A stretch of DNA of 64,000 nt from Cupriavidus sp. D384. GTDB taxonomy: Bacteria; Pseudomonadota; Gammaproteobacteria; Burkholderiales; Burkholderiaceae. The notes beneath the pieces were generated by a model. The model was not told the origin of the DNA. It ran no database searches and was given only the letters and a program-made list of their open reading frames with translations. Both the position numbers and the translations under genes were made by a program. The stretch is taken from contig NZ_BBQI01000011.1 in NCBI RefSeq assembly GCF_001652915.1, forward strand, positions 1 through 64,000. Reading direction: 5' to 3'. Positions 52,203-63,394 of this stretch are shown here, piece by piece; the first letter of the stretch is position 1, and every line of letters begins with the position of its first letter.

Positions 52203-52958
52203 TCAGACCTGCGCCTGCCCGCCGTCGGCGGCAATCTCGGCGCCATTGATAAAGCTCGAATCGTCGGAAGCCAGGAACGTCACCACGCGGGCGATTTCCT
52301 CCGGTGCGCCCAGCCGGCCCATCGGCACCAGCGAAGCCAGGTAGCCCAGCAAGCCGTCCTGCGCCGCCTTGGTCTCGCCGCCCAGTTCGGCCAGGCCCAC
52401 CGTATGCGTGGAACCCGGGCTCACCACGTTCACGCGGATACCGCGATCCTTCAGGTCCAGCACCCAGCTACGTGCCAGGCCGCGCACCGCCGCCTTCGAG
52501 GCGCTGTAGATGCTGAATGCCTGCGTGCCCGTCGATCCGGCAATCGAGCCGGTCAGGATGATCGAACCGCCCGCGCCCATCAGCGGCAGCGCCTTCTGCA
52601 CCGTGAACACCACGGCGCGGACATTGCGATTGAACGTATCGTCGAAATGCTGCGCGGTGATCTCGCCCAGCGGAGCCATGGTGCCGCCGCCCGCGTTGGC
52701 GAACAGCACGTCCAGGCGCCCGTCGGCCTCGCGGATCGTCTTGACCAGCGCATCAAGGTCTGCCTCGCGGGTGACATCGCCCTGCACGCCCACCGCGCCG
52801 TGGCCGATGGCTTCCACGGCCTTGTCGAGTTCCGCCGTGCGGCGCCCCGTCACGTATACCTTCGCGCCTTCGCGGGCCAGGTCTTTTGCGGCGGCCAGTC
52901 CGATGCCGCTCGTGCCGCCGGTTACCAGGGCGATCTTGCCTTCCAGTCGCTTGCTCAT
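52203..52958 (-). CDS. Short-chain dehydrogenase/reductase
   Basis: This 251-residue SDR has the TGGTSGIG nucleotide motif, NAGGG and the catalytic YSASK, with a C-terminal [10 protein letters not shown]. The ATG is preceded by AAGGAAAA. It is divergent from a LysR gene and is likely its target. The substrate is unknown. Confidence 0.92.
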   Translation of the reverse strand: MSKRLEGKIALVTGGTSGIGLAAAKDLAREGAKVYVTGRRTAELDKAVEAIGHGAVGVQGDVTREADLDALVKTIREADGRLDVLFANAGGGTMAPLGEITAQHFDDTFNRNVRAVVFTVQKALPLMGAGGSIILTGSIAGSTGTQAFSIYSASKAAVRGLARSWVLDLKDRGIRVNVVSPGSTHTVGLAELGGETKAAQDGLLGYLASLVPMGRLGAPEEIARVVTFLASDDSSFINGAEIAADGGQAQV

Positions 52959-53041
52959 GATGTTTTCCTTTCGTGTTGATCAGTGGATGGCGCAACTTTA
53001 GGCGTTAGCGTTTTTCGAATAAACAGCGCTGAAGTTAAATC

Positions 53042-53063
53042 ATTATTCATATAGATGAATAAT
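53042..53063. promoter_or_regulatory. Inverted repeat in the SDR/LysR promoter
   Basis: ATTATTCAT-ATAG-ATGAATAAT has perfect 9-bp arms around a 4-bp spacer, an AT-rich island in GC-rich DNA. It is a good candidate for the LysR binding site that serves both divergent genes. Confidence 0.6.
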
Positions 53064-53116
53064 CAGGCATACTGCCTGCGGCGCCGTCGCCCTGCCCGCT
53101 TTCGTCCCGCTTTCCC

Positions 53117-54037
53117 ATGGATCAACTGCAAGCCCTGCGCGTATTTGTCCGCATCGCCGAATCCGGCGGCTTCAGCAAGGCCGCCGACACGCTCAACATT
53201 CCGCGCCCCACCGTCACCAAGCTGATCCAGGACCTGGAATCGCACCTGCGCATCAAGCTGTTCCAGCGGTCCACCCGCAAGGTGGTGGTCACCGACGAGG
53301 GCCAGGCGTACTACCACCGGGCGGTCAAGGTGCTGGCCGATGTGGACGAAATGGATACGCTGTTTGCCGATGCGCGTGGTGCGCCGCGCGGGCGCCTGCG
53401 GGTGGATATCGGATCGTCGCTGGCCAACCTGATCCTGCTGCCGGGCCTGCCGTCCTTCCGCGCCAGATATCCCGAGATCCAGCTCGAAGTGGGCGTCGGC
53501 GACCGCCATGTCGACCTGATCGGCGACGCCGTCGATTGCGTGATCCGGGGCGGCGACCTGACCGATACGTCGCTGATTGCCCGGCACATCGCCAGCCTGG
53601 ACTGGGGCACCTACGCGGCGGCACAGTACGTGGCCGCGCGAGGCACGCCAGCGCACCCGACCGCGCTGCAGACCGATCACGACGTGGCGGGCTATTTCTC
53701 GTCGCTCACGGGCCGCGTGATGCCGCTGCTGTTCGAGCGCGAAGGCGAGCGCATCGACGTGGACGTGCGCAGCCGGCATGGCGTGTTCGTCAACGAGAGC
53801 ACGGCCCATCTGACGGCCCTGGTCAGCGGCCTGGGCGTGGGCCAGACCTTCGGCTTCATGGCCCGGCCACACCTCGATGCCGGCACGCTGGTCCGCGTGC
53901 TGCCCGAATGGAGCCGGCCGCTGCATCCGCTGCACATCGTGTTCCACCCGTCCAGGAACCAGAGCGCAAGGCTGCGCGCGTTCGTGGACTGGGTGATTGA
54001 ACTGTTCGCGCCGTACGACTGCTCGCCCAGGCGCTAG
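53117..54037 (+). CDS. LysR-type regulator
   Basis: This 306-residue regulator starts MDQLQALRVFVRIAESGGFSKA with an HTH (NIPRPTVTKLIQDLE) and a LysR effector domain. It has the C-terminal pattern of the CrgA/DsdC-like SDR-linked group. It is divergent from the SDR gene and probably its activator or repressor. Confidence 0.9.
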   Translation: MDQLQALRVFVRIAESGGFSKAADTLNIPRPTVTKLIQDLESHLRIKLFQRSTRKVVVTDEGQAYYHRAVKVLADVDEMDTLFADARGAPRGRLRVDIGSSLANLILLPGLPSFRARYPEIQLEVGVGDRHVDLIGDAVDCVIRGGDLTDTSLIARHIASLDWGTYAAAQYVAARGTPAHPTALQTDHDVAGYFSSLTGRVMPLLFEREGERIDVDVRSRHGVFVNESTAHLTALVSGLGVGQTFGFMARPHLDAGTLVRVLPEWSRPLHPLHIVFHPSRNQSARLRAFVDWVIELFAPYDCSPRR

Positions 54038-54209
54038 GCTTCTGCGTCGGGGCGCCCCGCCAGACGCCACAGCAGCATCAGGACCGCCAGTACCAGCGCA
54101 GGACTGCAGCAACAAGCGCCCTGACCTGCCCGAACGGCTGCCGCTGAACCCGTACGACCGCGACACGTTCTTCGGCGGTACCGGGTGGGCCGGCGTTACA
54201 CTGCCGGCC

Positions 54210-54956
54210 ATGCCAGACGACCGCCATCAATCTCCCTCGCCCAGCCTGACCTCCTGTTTCTGGAGCGGCGATGCCATGCGCAGCCGGCGCGTGAGCGAGG
54301 TGGTCCTGTCGGATGTGGTGGACATCCCCGCCCCGCCGGGCCGGCTTTTGGCGGACTGGGCACGAGAAATTGCGTTGCAGATGACGCTGGAGCCAGGCGA
54401 CGTCGAGGTCATGCCGCTGGCGCGTGCGCGGATGCGCTGGCCCGACTACGCGCGCTGCGTGCGGGCCATGGCCGACTGGACGGCAGCACTGGGGCTGCCC
54501 GGCCTGCTGGCCGAAAGCGATGTCGCGCTGATGGTGTGCCGTGGCGCCCGGTATCACCATGACGGCGACCAGTATGGCGGTGCGGCCTTCTGCAACCTGT
54601 TCCTGAGCGAAGACAAGGGGCAGGACGTGTATTTTCCGTCGCTGGACCGGCGCATTCCGCTGCGTCGCGGCACGGTGCTGCTGTTCGATACCTGCCAGCC
54701 GCACGGCGTGGTGCCGCGCGGCGCGCATCGTTTCGATCCGGCTGACTTCCCGGCAGGGCGGGACGACACGCAGTTGTTCCTGACCTGGGAACTGCCCGTG
54801 GAGGATGCCCGGGTCGCCAGCGCGCTACGCGTGGCGTTCGACCATGACCGGGCAGCCGCCGCACAGGTCCAGGAAGAACAGGTGCGGCGCGACGGGCAGA
54901 GAGTCTGGGTCTGCCCGTCCACCGGCAAATGGCAGGCCGCCGATCCGCAGGCCTGA
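54210..54956 (+). CDS. 2OG/Fe(II)-oxygenase-like protein
   Basis: This 248-residue protein has the facial-triad pattern of Fe(II)/2-oxoglutarate oxygenases: His116-x-Asp118 in ARYHHDGDQYGG and His165 in TCQPHGVVPRG. A jelly-roll-like arrangement (FCNLFLSEDKGQDVYFPSL, RRGTVLLFD) lies between. No substrate can be named. The ATG at 54210 was chosen because upstream codons run through the preceding LysR gene's end. It is on its own between LysR and nitroreductase. Confidence 0.62.
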   Translation: MPDDRHQSPSPSLTSCFWSGDAMRSRRVSEVVLSDVVDIPAPPGRLLADWAREIALQMTLEPGDVEVMPLARARMRWPDYARCVRAMADWTAALGLPGLLAESDVALMVCRGARYHHDGDQYGGAAFCNLFLSEDKGQDVYFPSLDRRIPLRRGTVLLFDTCQPHGVVPRGAHRFDPADFPAGRDDTQLFLTWELPVEDARVASALRVAFDHDRAAAAQVQEEQVRRDGQRVWVCPSTGKWQAADPQA

Positions 54957-54987
54957 CTTTTACCCGGGCGGCCTCGCCGGCTTCGAC

Positions 54988-55641
54988 TCAGATGTGCGTG
55001 AACACTGCCTCCTTCGGCAGGCGCGACTTCGGCAGACCGGCATTGAAGTCCTTTTCGCTGCGGCGGCCCAGCGACACCAGCACCACGCCGGTCAGGCCGC
55101 GTTCACGCAGGTTCAGCGCGGTGTCCAGCGCGCCGGCGTCGAAGCCTTCCATCGGCGTGGCGTCGATGCCAAGCATGGCCGCGCCCAGCAGCAGGCCGCC
55201 CAGCGCCAGGTAGACCTGCTTTTCCATCCATTGCGGCACATCGCGCAGCGTATAGCGGTGCAGGTCCACGTACGAGCGGCGGCTCTTGTCCTGGCCCTCG
55301 CGGGCGCCCTCCACCTTGAAGCGGCCGTCGCTTTCCTCCTGGGCCAGCACGGCGCGCAGGTGGGCTTCGTCCAGGTCGGCGCGCATGCACAGCGCGATCA
55401 CGTGCGACGCATCGACGATCTTCGGGTGGTTATACGAAAACGTGCCGGTCGCCGCCCTGGCGATGGTCTCGCGGCCCTCGGGCGTCGACGCCACCACGAA
55501 GTGCCACGGCTGCGAGTTGACCGACGACGGGCTGTTGTGCAGCCACGCCAGCAGCATGTCGATCTGTTCCTGCGGCAGGGTCTGCCCGCCTTCGTAGGCC
55601 TTGACGGTATGGCGGGACAGGACGGCGTCGGTGAGATTCAT
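54988..55641 (-). CDS. Nitroreductase family protein, NfsB-like
   Basis: This 217-residue FMN-dependent NAD(P)H nitroreductase has RHTVKAYEGGQ, the FMN contact NSPSSVNSQPWHFVVA and LNLRERGLTGVVLVSLGRRSEKD. The start MNLTDAVLSRHTVK at 55639-55641 follows GGAGCCC. It is divergent from a LysR gene. Similar enzymes reduce quinones and nitroaromatics. Confidence 0.9.
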   Translation of the reverse strand: MNLTDAVLSRHTVKAYEGGQTLPQEQIDMLLAWLHNSPSSVNSQPWHFVVASTPEGRETIARAATGTFSYNHPKIVDASHVIALCMRADLDEAHLRAVLAQEESDGRFKVEGAREGQDKSRRSYVDLHRYTLRDVPQWMEKQVYLALGGLLLGAAMLGIDATPMEGFDAGALDTALNLRERGLTGVVLVSLGRRSEKDFNAGLPKSRLPKEAVFTHI

Positions 55642-55753
55642 GGTGGGCTCCGGGTTCATGGATTGGAAAAGGGGCTATGCGTCGCATTATCGTCGCTGCG
55701 TTATCCCCGAAAAACTGGGAAAATCCGGCAGGACTTTCACTACCAGAGTGAAA

Positions 55754-56686
55754 ATGATCAGACTCGACGACCTGCAACTCTTCGTACGTACCGCCGCCCT
55801 GGGCAGTTTCTCGAACGCGGCCCGCGAGGCCGACCTGCTGCCCGGCCAGGTCAGCGCGGCCATCCAGAGACTGGAAAAGGAACTCGATATCCGCCTGTTT
55901 GCGCGGTCCACCCGCAGCCTGCGGCTCACCGCCGAGGGCGAGCAGTACCTGCCCTGCGCCAACGAGGTGCTGGCCATGCTGGCCGAAGGCCGGGAGCGCC
56001 TGCACGGCGAGCAGCGCGCGCTGCAAGGCACGCTGAAGATCGCCGCGCCGTCGGACCTGGGCCGCAATGTGCTGCTGCCGCTGCTGACCGCGTTCCGGGA
56101 ATCCCATCCGAAGCTGGTGCTGAAGCTGTCGCTATCCGACCAGATCACCGACGTGTTCCGCGATCCGGTGGATATCGCCATCCGCTATGGCCTGAACGAA
56201 GGCGCCACCTACGTGGCCCTGCCGCTGGCACCGGACAATCGGCGCGTGCTGGTGGCATCGCCGGACTACCTCGAACGTCACGGACGGCCCGCCACGCTCG
56301 ACGATCTGCCTGCGCATCAATGCCTGCCCTACGTGCTGGGTGGCCGCGTCCACGACCGCTGGAGCTTTCCGGTGGCGGGCACCCGGCGGCTGATCACCGT
56401 CAAGGGGTCGCTGCTGTGCGACGACGCCGAGATCGCCCGGCGCTGGGCGCTGGACGGGCGCGGCATCGCCTACAAGTCATGGCTCGACGTCTGCGAAGAC
56501 GTCGCCCACGGCAGGCTGGAACTGCTGGTGCCGGACCAGCCCGGCGAGCCGGTGCCGCTGAACCTGGTGTGCCCGCATCGCAGGCAGTTCTCGCCCGCGG
56601 TCAGGTACCTGCACGCGGCGCTGCGCGAACACCTGTCGGCCATGAGTGCGCGGATGCCGCCCCATTTGCGCCAGCCGGCTGCCTAG
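55754..56686 (+). CDS. LysR-type regulator of the nitroreductase
   Basis: This 310-residue regulator starts MIRLDDLQLFVRTAALGSFSNA with a LysR HTH (LPGQVSAAIQRLEKEL) and the effector domain. The ATG at 55754 matches the family start. It is divergent from the nitroreductase gene, with a 112-bp promoter between them, a typical arrangement for LysR control. Confidence 0.9.
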   Translation: MIRLDDLQLFVRTAALGSFSNAAREADLLPGQVSAAIQRLEKELDIRLFARSTRSLRLTAEGEQYLPCANEVLAMLAEGRERLHGEQRALQGTLKIAAPSDLGRNVLLPLLTAFRESHPKLVLKLSLSDQITDVFRDPVDIAIRYGLNEGATYVALPLAPDNRRVLVASPDYLERHGRPATLDDLPAHQCLPYVLGGRVHDRWSFPVAGTRRLITVKGSLLCDDAEIARRWALDGRGIAYKSWLDVCEDVAHGRLELLVPDQPGEPVPLNLVCPHRRQFSPAVRYLHAALREHLSAMSARMPPHLRQPAA

Positions 56687-56714
56687 GCGCGCCCGGAGCC
56701 GGAACCCGCCCCCC

Positions 56715-58139
56715 TCAGCGGCCGGGAAACACCAGCCGGAACGTGGTCAGGCCATCGGGCACCGACTCCACCTGCACCGCTCCCTGGTGCAGTTCCATGA
56801 TGGTCTTCACGATTGCCAGCCCGATACCCGACGATTCACCGGAATTGGCGCGGGCCGGGTCGCCACGGAAAAAGCGGTCGAACAGCCGTGGCAGGTGCCC
56901 GGGCGCAATGCCGGGCCCAGGGTTGACCACTTCGATCACGACCGTGCCGGCCTCGTGCCGGCTCCTGAGCGCAATCACCGCCGATTCGGGCGAATAGTGG
57001 ACGGCGTTCGACAGCAGGTTGCCCAGCGCGCGCCGGAACAGCGTGGCATCGGCGTAAAGCGTGCCCTGCGCCTCCACGTGGATGGCAATGCCGCGCGCAT
57101 CGGCCAGCAACTCGAAATAGTCGGCCTGGCGGGCCAGTTCGGTCCGCAGGTCAAGCTCCGCGCGGTGCATCGCCACCTGTGCATTGTCGGCGCGCGCCAG
57201 GAACAGCATGTTCTCGATCATGCGCGACAGCCGCTCGTATTCCTCGACGTTCGAAGCCAGCAGCGCCTGGTATTCGTCCACCGACCGCTCGCTCGACAGC
57301 GCCACCTGCGTCTGACCCAGCAGGTTGCCGATCGGGGTGCGGAAATCATGGGCCAGGTCGGCCGAGAACTGCGACAGGCGCTCGTAGCGCTCGCGCAGGC
57401 GGTCGATCATCCGCTGCAGCGAGCGGGCCAGTTCGTCGAGTTCCGCCGGCAGCCGCGACGGATCGACCGGCAGCACGCCGCTGGCAAACGTCACCGACGC
57501 CGTGCCGGCGGCGATGCGGCGCAGCGGTGCCATGCCCGCGTGCAGCGCCGCGTAGCCGAGCAAACCCGCGCCCAGCGCACCCAGACACACGGCAATGGAC
57601 AGCTTCAGCCGATAGTCGCGCAACAGCACCACGCGCGACGCGGCCACCTGATGAATCTCGACCCGCACCGTCTGCGCACTGGCGCCCGTGCCCGCCCGTG
57701 CCAGCATGGCAACGCCGTGCGCCGGAACGGCGCCGGGCGTCTCCCAGGCCTGGATGGCCGCAGCCGATGGCGGCGTGTCGAGGCCAATCGCGGCCAGCGC
57801 CGGCATGGCGCCAGGCTGTGCGCCCGCCTGCGTCAGCAGCGCCCCATCGGGTGCCTGCAACCGCAGGCCGAATTCCTCGTTGCCCGCAACAATGCCGCGA
57901 ATTTCCTGCCAGCGCCCGGCCTGGGCGTCGCCGGCCGGCAGTTCGGCCAGTTCGGCACGCGTTCGCGCCGCCTTGCGCAGCAGTTCGGAATCGTCGCGTT
58001 CGATGATCTGCGTCGCCAGCGACCGGTACAGGTACAGGCCCACGCCCGCAAAGGCGCAACCGGCGATCAGCGCAAACGCCACGGCCAGCCGCGCGGTCAG
58101 CGAGCGGGGCAGCAGACGGGCAACCCGGCGTGCCGTCAC
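56715..58139 (-). CDS. Sensor histidine kinase of heavy-metal type
   Basis: This 474-residue membrane kinase has two spans around a periplasmic sensor of about 130 residues, a HAMP region, the phospho-acceptor His in [18 protein letters not shown], an N-box [11 protein letters not shown] and [14 protein letters not shown]. Its GTG start overlaps the regulator gene's stop, so the two are coupled. The layout resembles CusS/CzcS/CopS, which sense metals and drive efflux. The ligand is not certain. Confidence 0.88.
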   Translation of the reverse strand: MTARRVARLLPRSLTARLAVAFALIAGCAFAGVGLYLYRSLATQIIERDDSELLRKAARTRAELAELPAGDAQAGRWQEIRGIVAGNEEFGLRLQAPDGALLTQAGAQPGAMPALAAIGLDTPPSAAAIQAWETPGAVPAHGVAMLARAGTGASAQTVRVEIHQVAASRVVLLRDYRLKLSIAVCLGALGAGLLGYAALHAGMAPLRRIAAGTASVTFASGVLPVDPSRLPAELDELARSLQRMIDRLRERYERLSQFSADLAHDFRTPIGNLLGQTQVALSSERSVDEYQALLASNVEEYERLSRMIENMLFLARADNAQVAMHRAELDLRTELARQADYFELLADARGIAIHVEAQGTLYADATLFRRALGNLLSNAVHYSPESAVIALRSRHEAGTVVIEVVNPGPGIAPGHLPRLFDRFFRGDPARANSGESSGIGLAIVKTIMELHQGAVQVESVPDGLTTFRLVFPGR

Positions 58140-58810
58140 GACGCGCGCAGTTCCAGCACGTAGCCGATGCCGCGCACGCTGTGGATCAGCTTGGGCGCGA
58201 AATGGTCGTCCATCTTGGCGCGCAGGCGCCGGATGGCAACATCCACCACATTGGTGTCGCTGTCGAAGTTCATGTCCCAGACGTGCGATGCAATCTGCGT
58301 GCGGCTCAGCACCTCGCCGCTGCGCCGCGCCAGGAAATGCAGCAGCGCAAATTCGCGCGGCGTCAGGTCGATGCGCTGGCCGGCGCGCGTCACGCGATGC
58401 CGGATCAGGTCGATCTCCAGGTTGCCCACCTCGATGCGGTCGGCCTCGCGCACCGGGCCCCGCCGCAGCAGCGTGCGCACGCGCGCCAGCAGTTCCACAA
58501 ACGCGAACGGCTTGGCCAGGTAGTCGTCGCCACCCAGCTCCAGCCCGCGCACGCGATCTTCCACCTCGTCGCGCGCGGTCAGGAACAGCACCGGGGTGTC
58601 CTTGCGTTCACGCAGCCGGCGCAGCACATCCCAGCCATTCATGCCGGGCAGCATCACGTCGAGGATGATCAGGTCGTAGTCGTCCTCCAGCGCGTGGTGC
58701 AGGCCATCGGCCCCAGTACGCGCGAGATCCACCACGAAGGACGACTCTGCCAGCCCCTTGCGCAGGTATTCCCCCGTTTTCGGTTCGTCTTCGACCACCA
58801 GGATCTTCAT
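58136..58810 (-). CDS. OmpR-family response regulator of heavy-metal type
   Basis: This 224-residue protein has a receiver domain with the phospho-acceptor Asp51 in [13 protein letters not shown] and an OmpR winged helix ([25 protein letters not shown]...[24 protein letters not shown]). That motif set is typical of the CopR/CusR/CzcR group. It is coupled to the kinase gene and divergent from the RND efflux operon, which it likely activates. Confidence 0.92.
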   Translation of the reverse strand: MKILVVEDEPKTGEYLRKGLAESSFVVDLARTGADGLHHALEDDYDLIILDVMLPGMNGWDVLRRLRERKDTPVLFLTARDEVEDRVRGLELGGDDYLAKPFAFVELLARVRTLLRRGPVREADRIEVGNLEIDLIRHRVTRAGQRIDLTPREFALLHFLARRSGEVLSRTQIASHVWDMNFDSDTNVVDVAIRRLRAKMDDHFAPKLIHSVRGIGYVLELRAS

Positions 58811-58890
58811 CGCTCCAGTCCTCTGCCATCGGCGGCGCCAATCCGCCGCATTGCCTGCAGGATGGTAGCGAGCGGCGCGGCCGGGTTGGA

Positions 58891-58906
58891 TGACAAGACT
58901 GTAATC
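58891..58906. promoter_or_regulatory. Candidate cop-box-like response-regulator site
   Basis: TGACAAGACTGTAATC in the regulator/RND divergent promoter resembles the TTACATTACTGTAATC-type box bound by CopR-group regulators, as I remember it. It lies 107 bp before the RND ATG. The match is partial, so this is only a candidate. Confidence 0.45.
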
Positions 58907-58997
58907 GTTTTGACCGGAATTCACAGGGCGGCCGATACCTAGAATCGGCCCCATTCCTTGAACGATTGCCGCGCCACCGGGCGCCGGGAGAGAAAGC

Positions 58998-61900
58998 ATG
59001 TGGATTGTCAGGCTCGCCCTGCGCCGGCCCTATACCTTCGTCGTCCTCGCCATCCTGCTTTTGCTGGGTGGCGCGGTGGCCGCCCTGCGCATGCCGACCG
59101 ACATCTTCCCGTCGATCGATATCCCGGTGGTCAGCGTGGTGTGGACCTACAACGGGCTGTCCGCGCAGGACATGGCCCAGCGCATCGTCACCGGCTACGA
59201 GCGGTCGCTGACCACCGATGTCGACAATATCGAGCATATCGAGTCGCAGTCGCTGCCGGGCGTGGCCGTCATCAAGGTCTTTTTCCACCCCGGCGCCGAT
59301 ATCAACCGTGCGATCTCGCAAGCCACGGCGGGCGCGCAATCGATCCTCAAGCAGATGCCCCCTGGCGCCACGCCGCCGCTGGTGCTGAGCTACAACGCAT
59401 CGACGGTGCCCATCCTGCGGCTGGCGCTGGGCAGCGACACGCTGCCCGAGCAGGAACTGTACGACCTGGGCAACAGCTTTATCCGCACCCAGCTTGCCAC
59501 GGTGCAGGGAGCGTCGGTGCCGCTGCCCTATGGCGGCAAGGTGCGCCAGGTGATGGTGGACCTGAACGTGCCCGCGCTGCAGGCGCGCGGACTGTCGCCG
59601 CTTGACGTGGTCAACGCCATCAACGCCCAGAACCTGGTACTGCCCGGCGGCACCGCCAAGATCGGGGCGCTGGAATACCGCGTGGACCTCAACGGCAGCA
59701 CGCAGAGCGTGGCGGCGCTGAACGACCTGCCGGTGCGCAGCGGCCCGGACGGCACGGTCTATGTGCGCGATGTGGCGCAGGTACACGACGGCTATGCCCC
59801 CCAGACCAATGTGGTGCGGCATGACGGCAAGCGCTCCGCGCTGCTGGAAATCGAGAAGACCGGCAGTGCATCGACGCTGACCGTGGTGTCACAGATCCGC
59901 GCGCTGCTGCCGCACATCACGGCGGGGCTACCGAAGTCGCTGCAGGTCCAGCCGCTGTCCGACCAGTCCGTGTTCGTCACTTCGGCCATCGACGGCGTAC
60001 TGCACGAAGCGCTGGTGGCCGCCTGCCTGACGGCCATGATGATCCTGCTGTTCCTGGGCAGCTGGCGCGCCACGCTGATCATCGCCATCACCATCCCGCT
60101 GTCGGTGCTGGCCGCGCTGATCGCGCTGGCGGCGCTGGGCCAGACGCTGAACATCATGACGCTGGGCGGACTGGCGCTGGCCGTGGGCGTGCTGGTGGAC
60201 GACGCCACCGTGGCAATCGAGAACATTGCCCACCATCGCGAAACGGGCAAGCCACTGGAACAGGCCATTCTTGACGGGTCGGGCGAGATCGCCCTGCCCA
60301 CACTGGTGTCGACGATGTGCATCTGCATCGTGTTCCTGCCGATGTTCCTGCTCAGCGGCGTGGCGCGCTACCTGTTCGTGCCGCTGGCCGAGGCAGTGGT
60401 ATTCGCGATGATGGCTTCGTACTTCCTGTCCCGCACGCTGATTCCCACGCTGGCGCATTACCTGCTGCGCGGCGAAGGCGTGTCACGGCCGTCTACCGGC
60501 CGCCTGGCCGGCCTGACCCGCTGGTTTGGCGCGGCGCACCGCCGCTTCGAGGCCGGCTTCGAGCGGGTGCGCGCCGCCTATGCCCGCATGTTGTCCGCCG
60601 CGCTGGCCCGGCCACGTCGCACCATGACGATCTTTGCACTGGCCTGCGCGGGGTCGATGACGCTGGTGCCGTTTCTGGGCCAGGATTTCTTCCCCGCCGT
60701 GGATAGCGGCGAGATCCGCCTGCACATGCGGGTGCGCACCGGCACGCGCATCGAGGAAACCGCGCGCATCACCGATCAGGTCGAAGCCGATATCCGCCGC
60801 GTGGTGGGCCCGCAGCACGTGGCGGGCATCGTCGACAACATCGGCCTGCCCGTCAGCGGCATCAACCTGACCTACGATTCGTCGCTGCCGATCGGCACCG
60901 GCGACGCCGAGATCCTGGTATCCCTGAAGCCCGATGCCGAGCGTTCCGGCGTACTGGTCGACCAGCTGGACGCCGCGCTGCAGAAGGATTTTCCGGGCGT
61001 CAGCTTCTCGTTCCTGCCCGCCGACATGGTGAGCCAGATCCTCAACTTCGGCCTGCCCGCCCCGATCGACATCCAGATCGTCGGCAAGGACCTGACCGGC
61101 AACCGCAAGGTGGCAGACCAGTTGCTGCGCAAGCTGGCCGGTGTACCGGGCCTCACGGACCTGCACCTGCAGCAGCCGGCGGACCAGCCCGCACTGACCG
61201 TCGACGTGGATCGCACGCGTGCGCTGCAGGCCGGTCTGTCGCAGCGCGAAGTGGCGCAAAACCTGCTGATCTCGCTGTCCGGCAGCGGCCAGACCGCGCC
61301 CAACTTCTGGCTCAACCCGAAAAACGGCGTCAGCTACCCACTGGCCGTATCGGTGCCCCAGTACGCGATGGATTCGCTGCAGCGGCTGTCGAACATCCCG
61401 CTGGGCCTGGGCGCCGATACCGTGCAACAGGGCGGCGCCGGGCAGCTCGGCCAGTTTGGCACCATCGCGCGCACCAGCCAGCAAGGCGTGGTATCGCACT
61501 ACAACGTGCAACCCGTGCTGGACCTGTTCGGCGCGGTGCGTGGCCGCGACCTGGGCGCCGTGGCTGGCGACGTGCAGCGCATTGTCGACCAGGCCCGCGC
61601 GCAACTGCCGGCCGGCTCGGACATTGTCGTGCGCGGCCAGGTGCAGACCATGCGTGCGTCGTTCTCGGGGCTGCTCACGGGCCTGGCCGCCGCCATCGTG
61701 CTGGTGTACCTGCTGATGGTGGTGAACTTCCAGTCCTGGCTCGATCCGCTGGCCATCGTCGGCGCGCTGCCCATGGCGCTGGCCGGCATGGCATGGATGC
61801 TGTTCGCCACCGACACGACGATCAGCGTGCCGGCGCTGACCGGCGCCATCATCTGCGTAGGCATCGCCACGGCCAACAGCATCCTGGTGATCAGCCATGC

Positions 61901-62213
61901 GCGCGACGGCCTGGCGGCAGGCAGGAACCCGGTCGACGCTGCCTGGGACGCCGGCTTCAGCCGCTTCCGCCCGGTGGCCATGACCGCGCTGGCAATGCTG
62001 TTCGGCATGGTGCCGATGGCACTGGGCTCGGGCGGTGCTGGCGCACAGAACGCCCCGCTGGGCCGCACCGTGATCGGCGGCCTGGCTTTCGGCACCGTCG
62101 CCACGCTGGTGCTGGTGCCAGTCTTCTTCGCCGTGCTGCATGGCTGGATGGCCCGGCGCGCACGTCCCGACAACAACACCTCCAACGCAATCGCTCACGA
62201 AGGCCTGGCATGA
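58998..62213 (+). CDS. RND efflux pump, HAE1-like
   Basis: This 1071-residue inner-membrane proton-driven pump has twelve membrane helices. It carries the conserved [20 protein letters not shown] segment, with its charged helix-4 Asp pair, and two large periplasmic loops. It lacks the heavy-metal (HME) signature in this helix, so it is more like drug/organic exporters. It is the first gene of an RND-adaptor-OMF operon. The next gene overlaps its stop by ATGA. Confidence 0.92.
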   Translation: MWIVRLALRRPYTFVVLAILLLLGGAVAALRMPTDIFPSIDIPVVSVVWTYNGLSAQDMAQRIVTGYERSLTTDVDNIEHIESQSLPGVAVIKVFFHPGADINRAISQATAGAQSILKQMPPGATPPLVLSYNASTVPILRLALGSDTLPEQELYDLGNSFIRTQLATVQGASVPLPYGGKVRQVMVDLNVPALQARGLSPLDVVNAINAQNLVLPGGTAKIGALEYRVDLNGSTQSVAALNDLPVRSGPDGTVYVRDVAQVHDGYAPQTNVVRHDGKRSALLEIEKTGSASTLTVVSQIRALLPHITAGLPKSLQVQPLSDQSVFVTSAIDGVLHEALVAACLTAMMILLFLGSWRATLIIAITIPLSVLAALIALAALGQTLNIMTLGGLALAVGVLVDDATVAIENIAHHRETGKPLEQAILDGSGEIALPTLVSTMCICIVFLPMFLLSGVARYLFVPLAEAVVFAMMASYFLSRTLIPTLAHYLLRGEGVSRPSTGRLAGLTRWFGAAHRRFEAGFERVRAAYARMLSAALARPRRTMTIFALACAGSMTLVPFLGQDFFPAVDSGEIRLHMRVRTGTRIEETARITDQVEADIRRVVGPQHVAGIVDNIGLPVSGINLTYDSSLPIGTGDAEILVSLKPDAERSGVLVDQLDAALQKDFPGVSFSFLPADMVSQILNFGLPAPIDIQIVGKDLTGNRKVADQLLRKLAGVPGLTDLHLQQPADQPALTVDVDRTRALQAGLSQREVAQNLLISLSGSGQTAPNFWLNPKNGVSYPLAVSVPQYAMDSLQRLSNIPLGLGADTVQQGGAGQLGQFGTIARTSQQGVVSHYNVQPVLDLFGAVRGRDLGAVAGDVQRIVDQARAQLPAGSDIVVRGQVQTMRASFSGLLTGLAAAIVLVYLLMVVNFQSWLDPLAIVGALPMALAGMAWMLFATDTTISVPALTGAIICVGIATANSILVISHARDGLAAGRNPVDAAWDAGFSRFRPVAMTALAMLFGMVPMALGSGGAGAQNAPLGRTVIGGLAFGTVATLVLVPVFFAVLHGWMARRARPDNNTSNAIAHEGLA

Positions 62214-63394
62214 CCCCGACCGACCACGACCCGAACCCGTCCGCACCGCACCGCAACCCCAGGCTGACCATGCTGGCCCTGGCCGGCGCTGCCGTGGCGC
62301 TGGCCCTGACGGCCGGCATCGTGCCGCGCTGGCACGGCCACGCCGAATTGCAGCAGCGTGCGCAGGCGGCGCAGACGCCCACCGTCAACGTGGTGCAGCC
62401 CCACAGCGCGGCCGCCGCGCACGACATTGCGCTGCCGGCCGACGTGCGCGCCTACGAGGACGCCGCCATCCATGCACGCGTCAGCGGGTATCTGCGCCGC
62501 TGGTACGTCGATATCGGCACGCCGGTCAAGGCGGGCCAGCTGCTGGCGGAGATCGACGCGCCCGAAGTGGCCGACCAGCTGCGTCAGGCGCGTGCCGACG
62601 AGGCCACTGCCGCCGCCAACTACCAGCTGGCGAACAGCACGGCCAAGCGCTGGCAGGACCTGCAGGCGACCAATTCCGTCGCGCAGCAGGAGACCGACCA
62701 GAAAGTGGCCGACATGAACGCCAAGTCCGCCCTGCTGGCCGCAGCGCGCTCGAATACGTCGCGCCTGGCCCAGCTGGCGAGCTACACGCAGATCCGCGCG
62801 CCGTTCGACGGCGTGATTACGGCGCGCAATGTCGATACCGGTGCGCTGATCGATGCCGGCAGCGCGCCGGGCCAGGGGCGCGAGCTGTTCCATATCTCGG
62901 CCGGCACGCGGCTGCGTGTCTTTGCACAGGTGCCGCAGGCCGTCAGCGCGGCAATGGGGGCCGGCACCCAGGCGTGGCTGACGCTGCCGCAGGCACCGGG
63001 GCAACGCTACCCTGCCACCGTGGCGCGCACCGCCGGCGCCATCGACCCCGTCACGCGCAGCCTGCGCGTGGAGCTGGATGTCGACAGCCAGGACGGCCGC
63101 ATCCTGCCCGGCGCCTACGCGCAGGTGCATCTGGAAATCGGCAGCGCACACGCCGGCCTGGATCTTCCGGCCAATACGCTGATGTTCCCGGCAGGCGGCC
63201 CGACCGTGGCCGTGGTCGGCAAGGACAACAAACTGACGATCCGGCATGTGGCGCTGGGGCGCGACTTCGGCTCCCATGTGGAAGTGCTGGGCGGCGTGCA
63301 GGACACCGACCGCGTCGTGGTCAACCCCGGCGACGGCATCGTGGCTGGCATGACGGTGCGGGTGGCCGCGCCGGCGAAGGGAGATCCGGCATGA
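62210..63394 (+). CDS. RND periplasmic adaptor (membrane fusion) protein
   Basis: This 394-residue membrane-fusion protein has an N-terminal anchor helix (LTMLALAGAAVALALTAGIV), a lipoyl-like barrel (ARVSGYLRRWYVDIGTPVKAG...QIRAPFDGVITARNVDTGALI) and an alpha-hairpin. It links the RND pump to the outer-membrane channel. The ATG overlaps the RND stop and the next gene's ATG overlaps its own stop, so the three are translationally coupled. Confidence 0.92.
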   Translation: MTPTDHDPNPSAPHRNPRLTMLALAGAAVALALTAGIVPRWHGHAELQQRAQAAQTPTVNVVQPHSAAAAHDIALPADVRAYEDAAIHARVSGYLRRWYVDIGTPVKAGQLLAEIDAPEVADQLRQARADEATAAANYQLANSTAKRWQDLQATNSVAQQETDQKVADMNAKSALLAAARSNTSRLAQLASYTQIRAPFDGVITARNVDTGALIDAGSAPGQGRELFHISAGTRLRVFAQVPQAVSAAMGAGTQAWLTLPQAPGQRYPATVARTAGAIDPVTRSLRVELDVDSQDGRILPGAYAQVHLEIGSAHAGLDLPANTLMFPAGGPTVAVVGKDNKLTIRHVALGRDFGSHVEVLGGVQDTDRVVVNPGDGIVAGMTVRVAAPAKGDPA

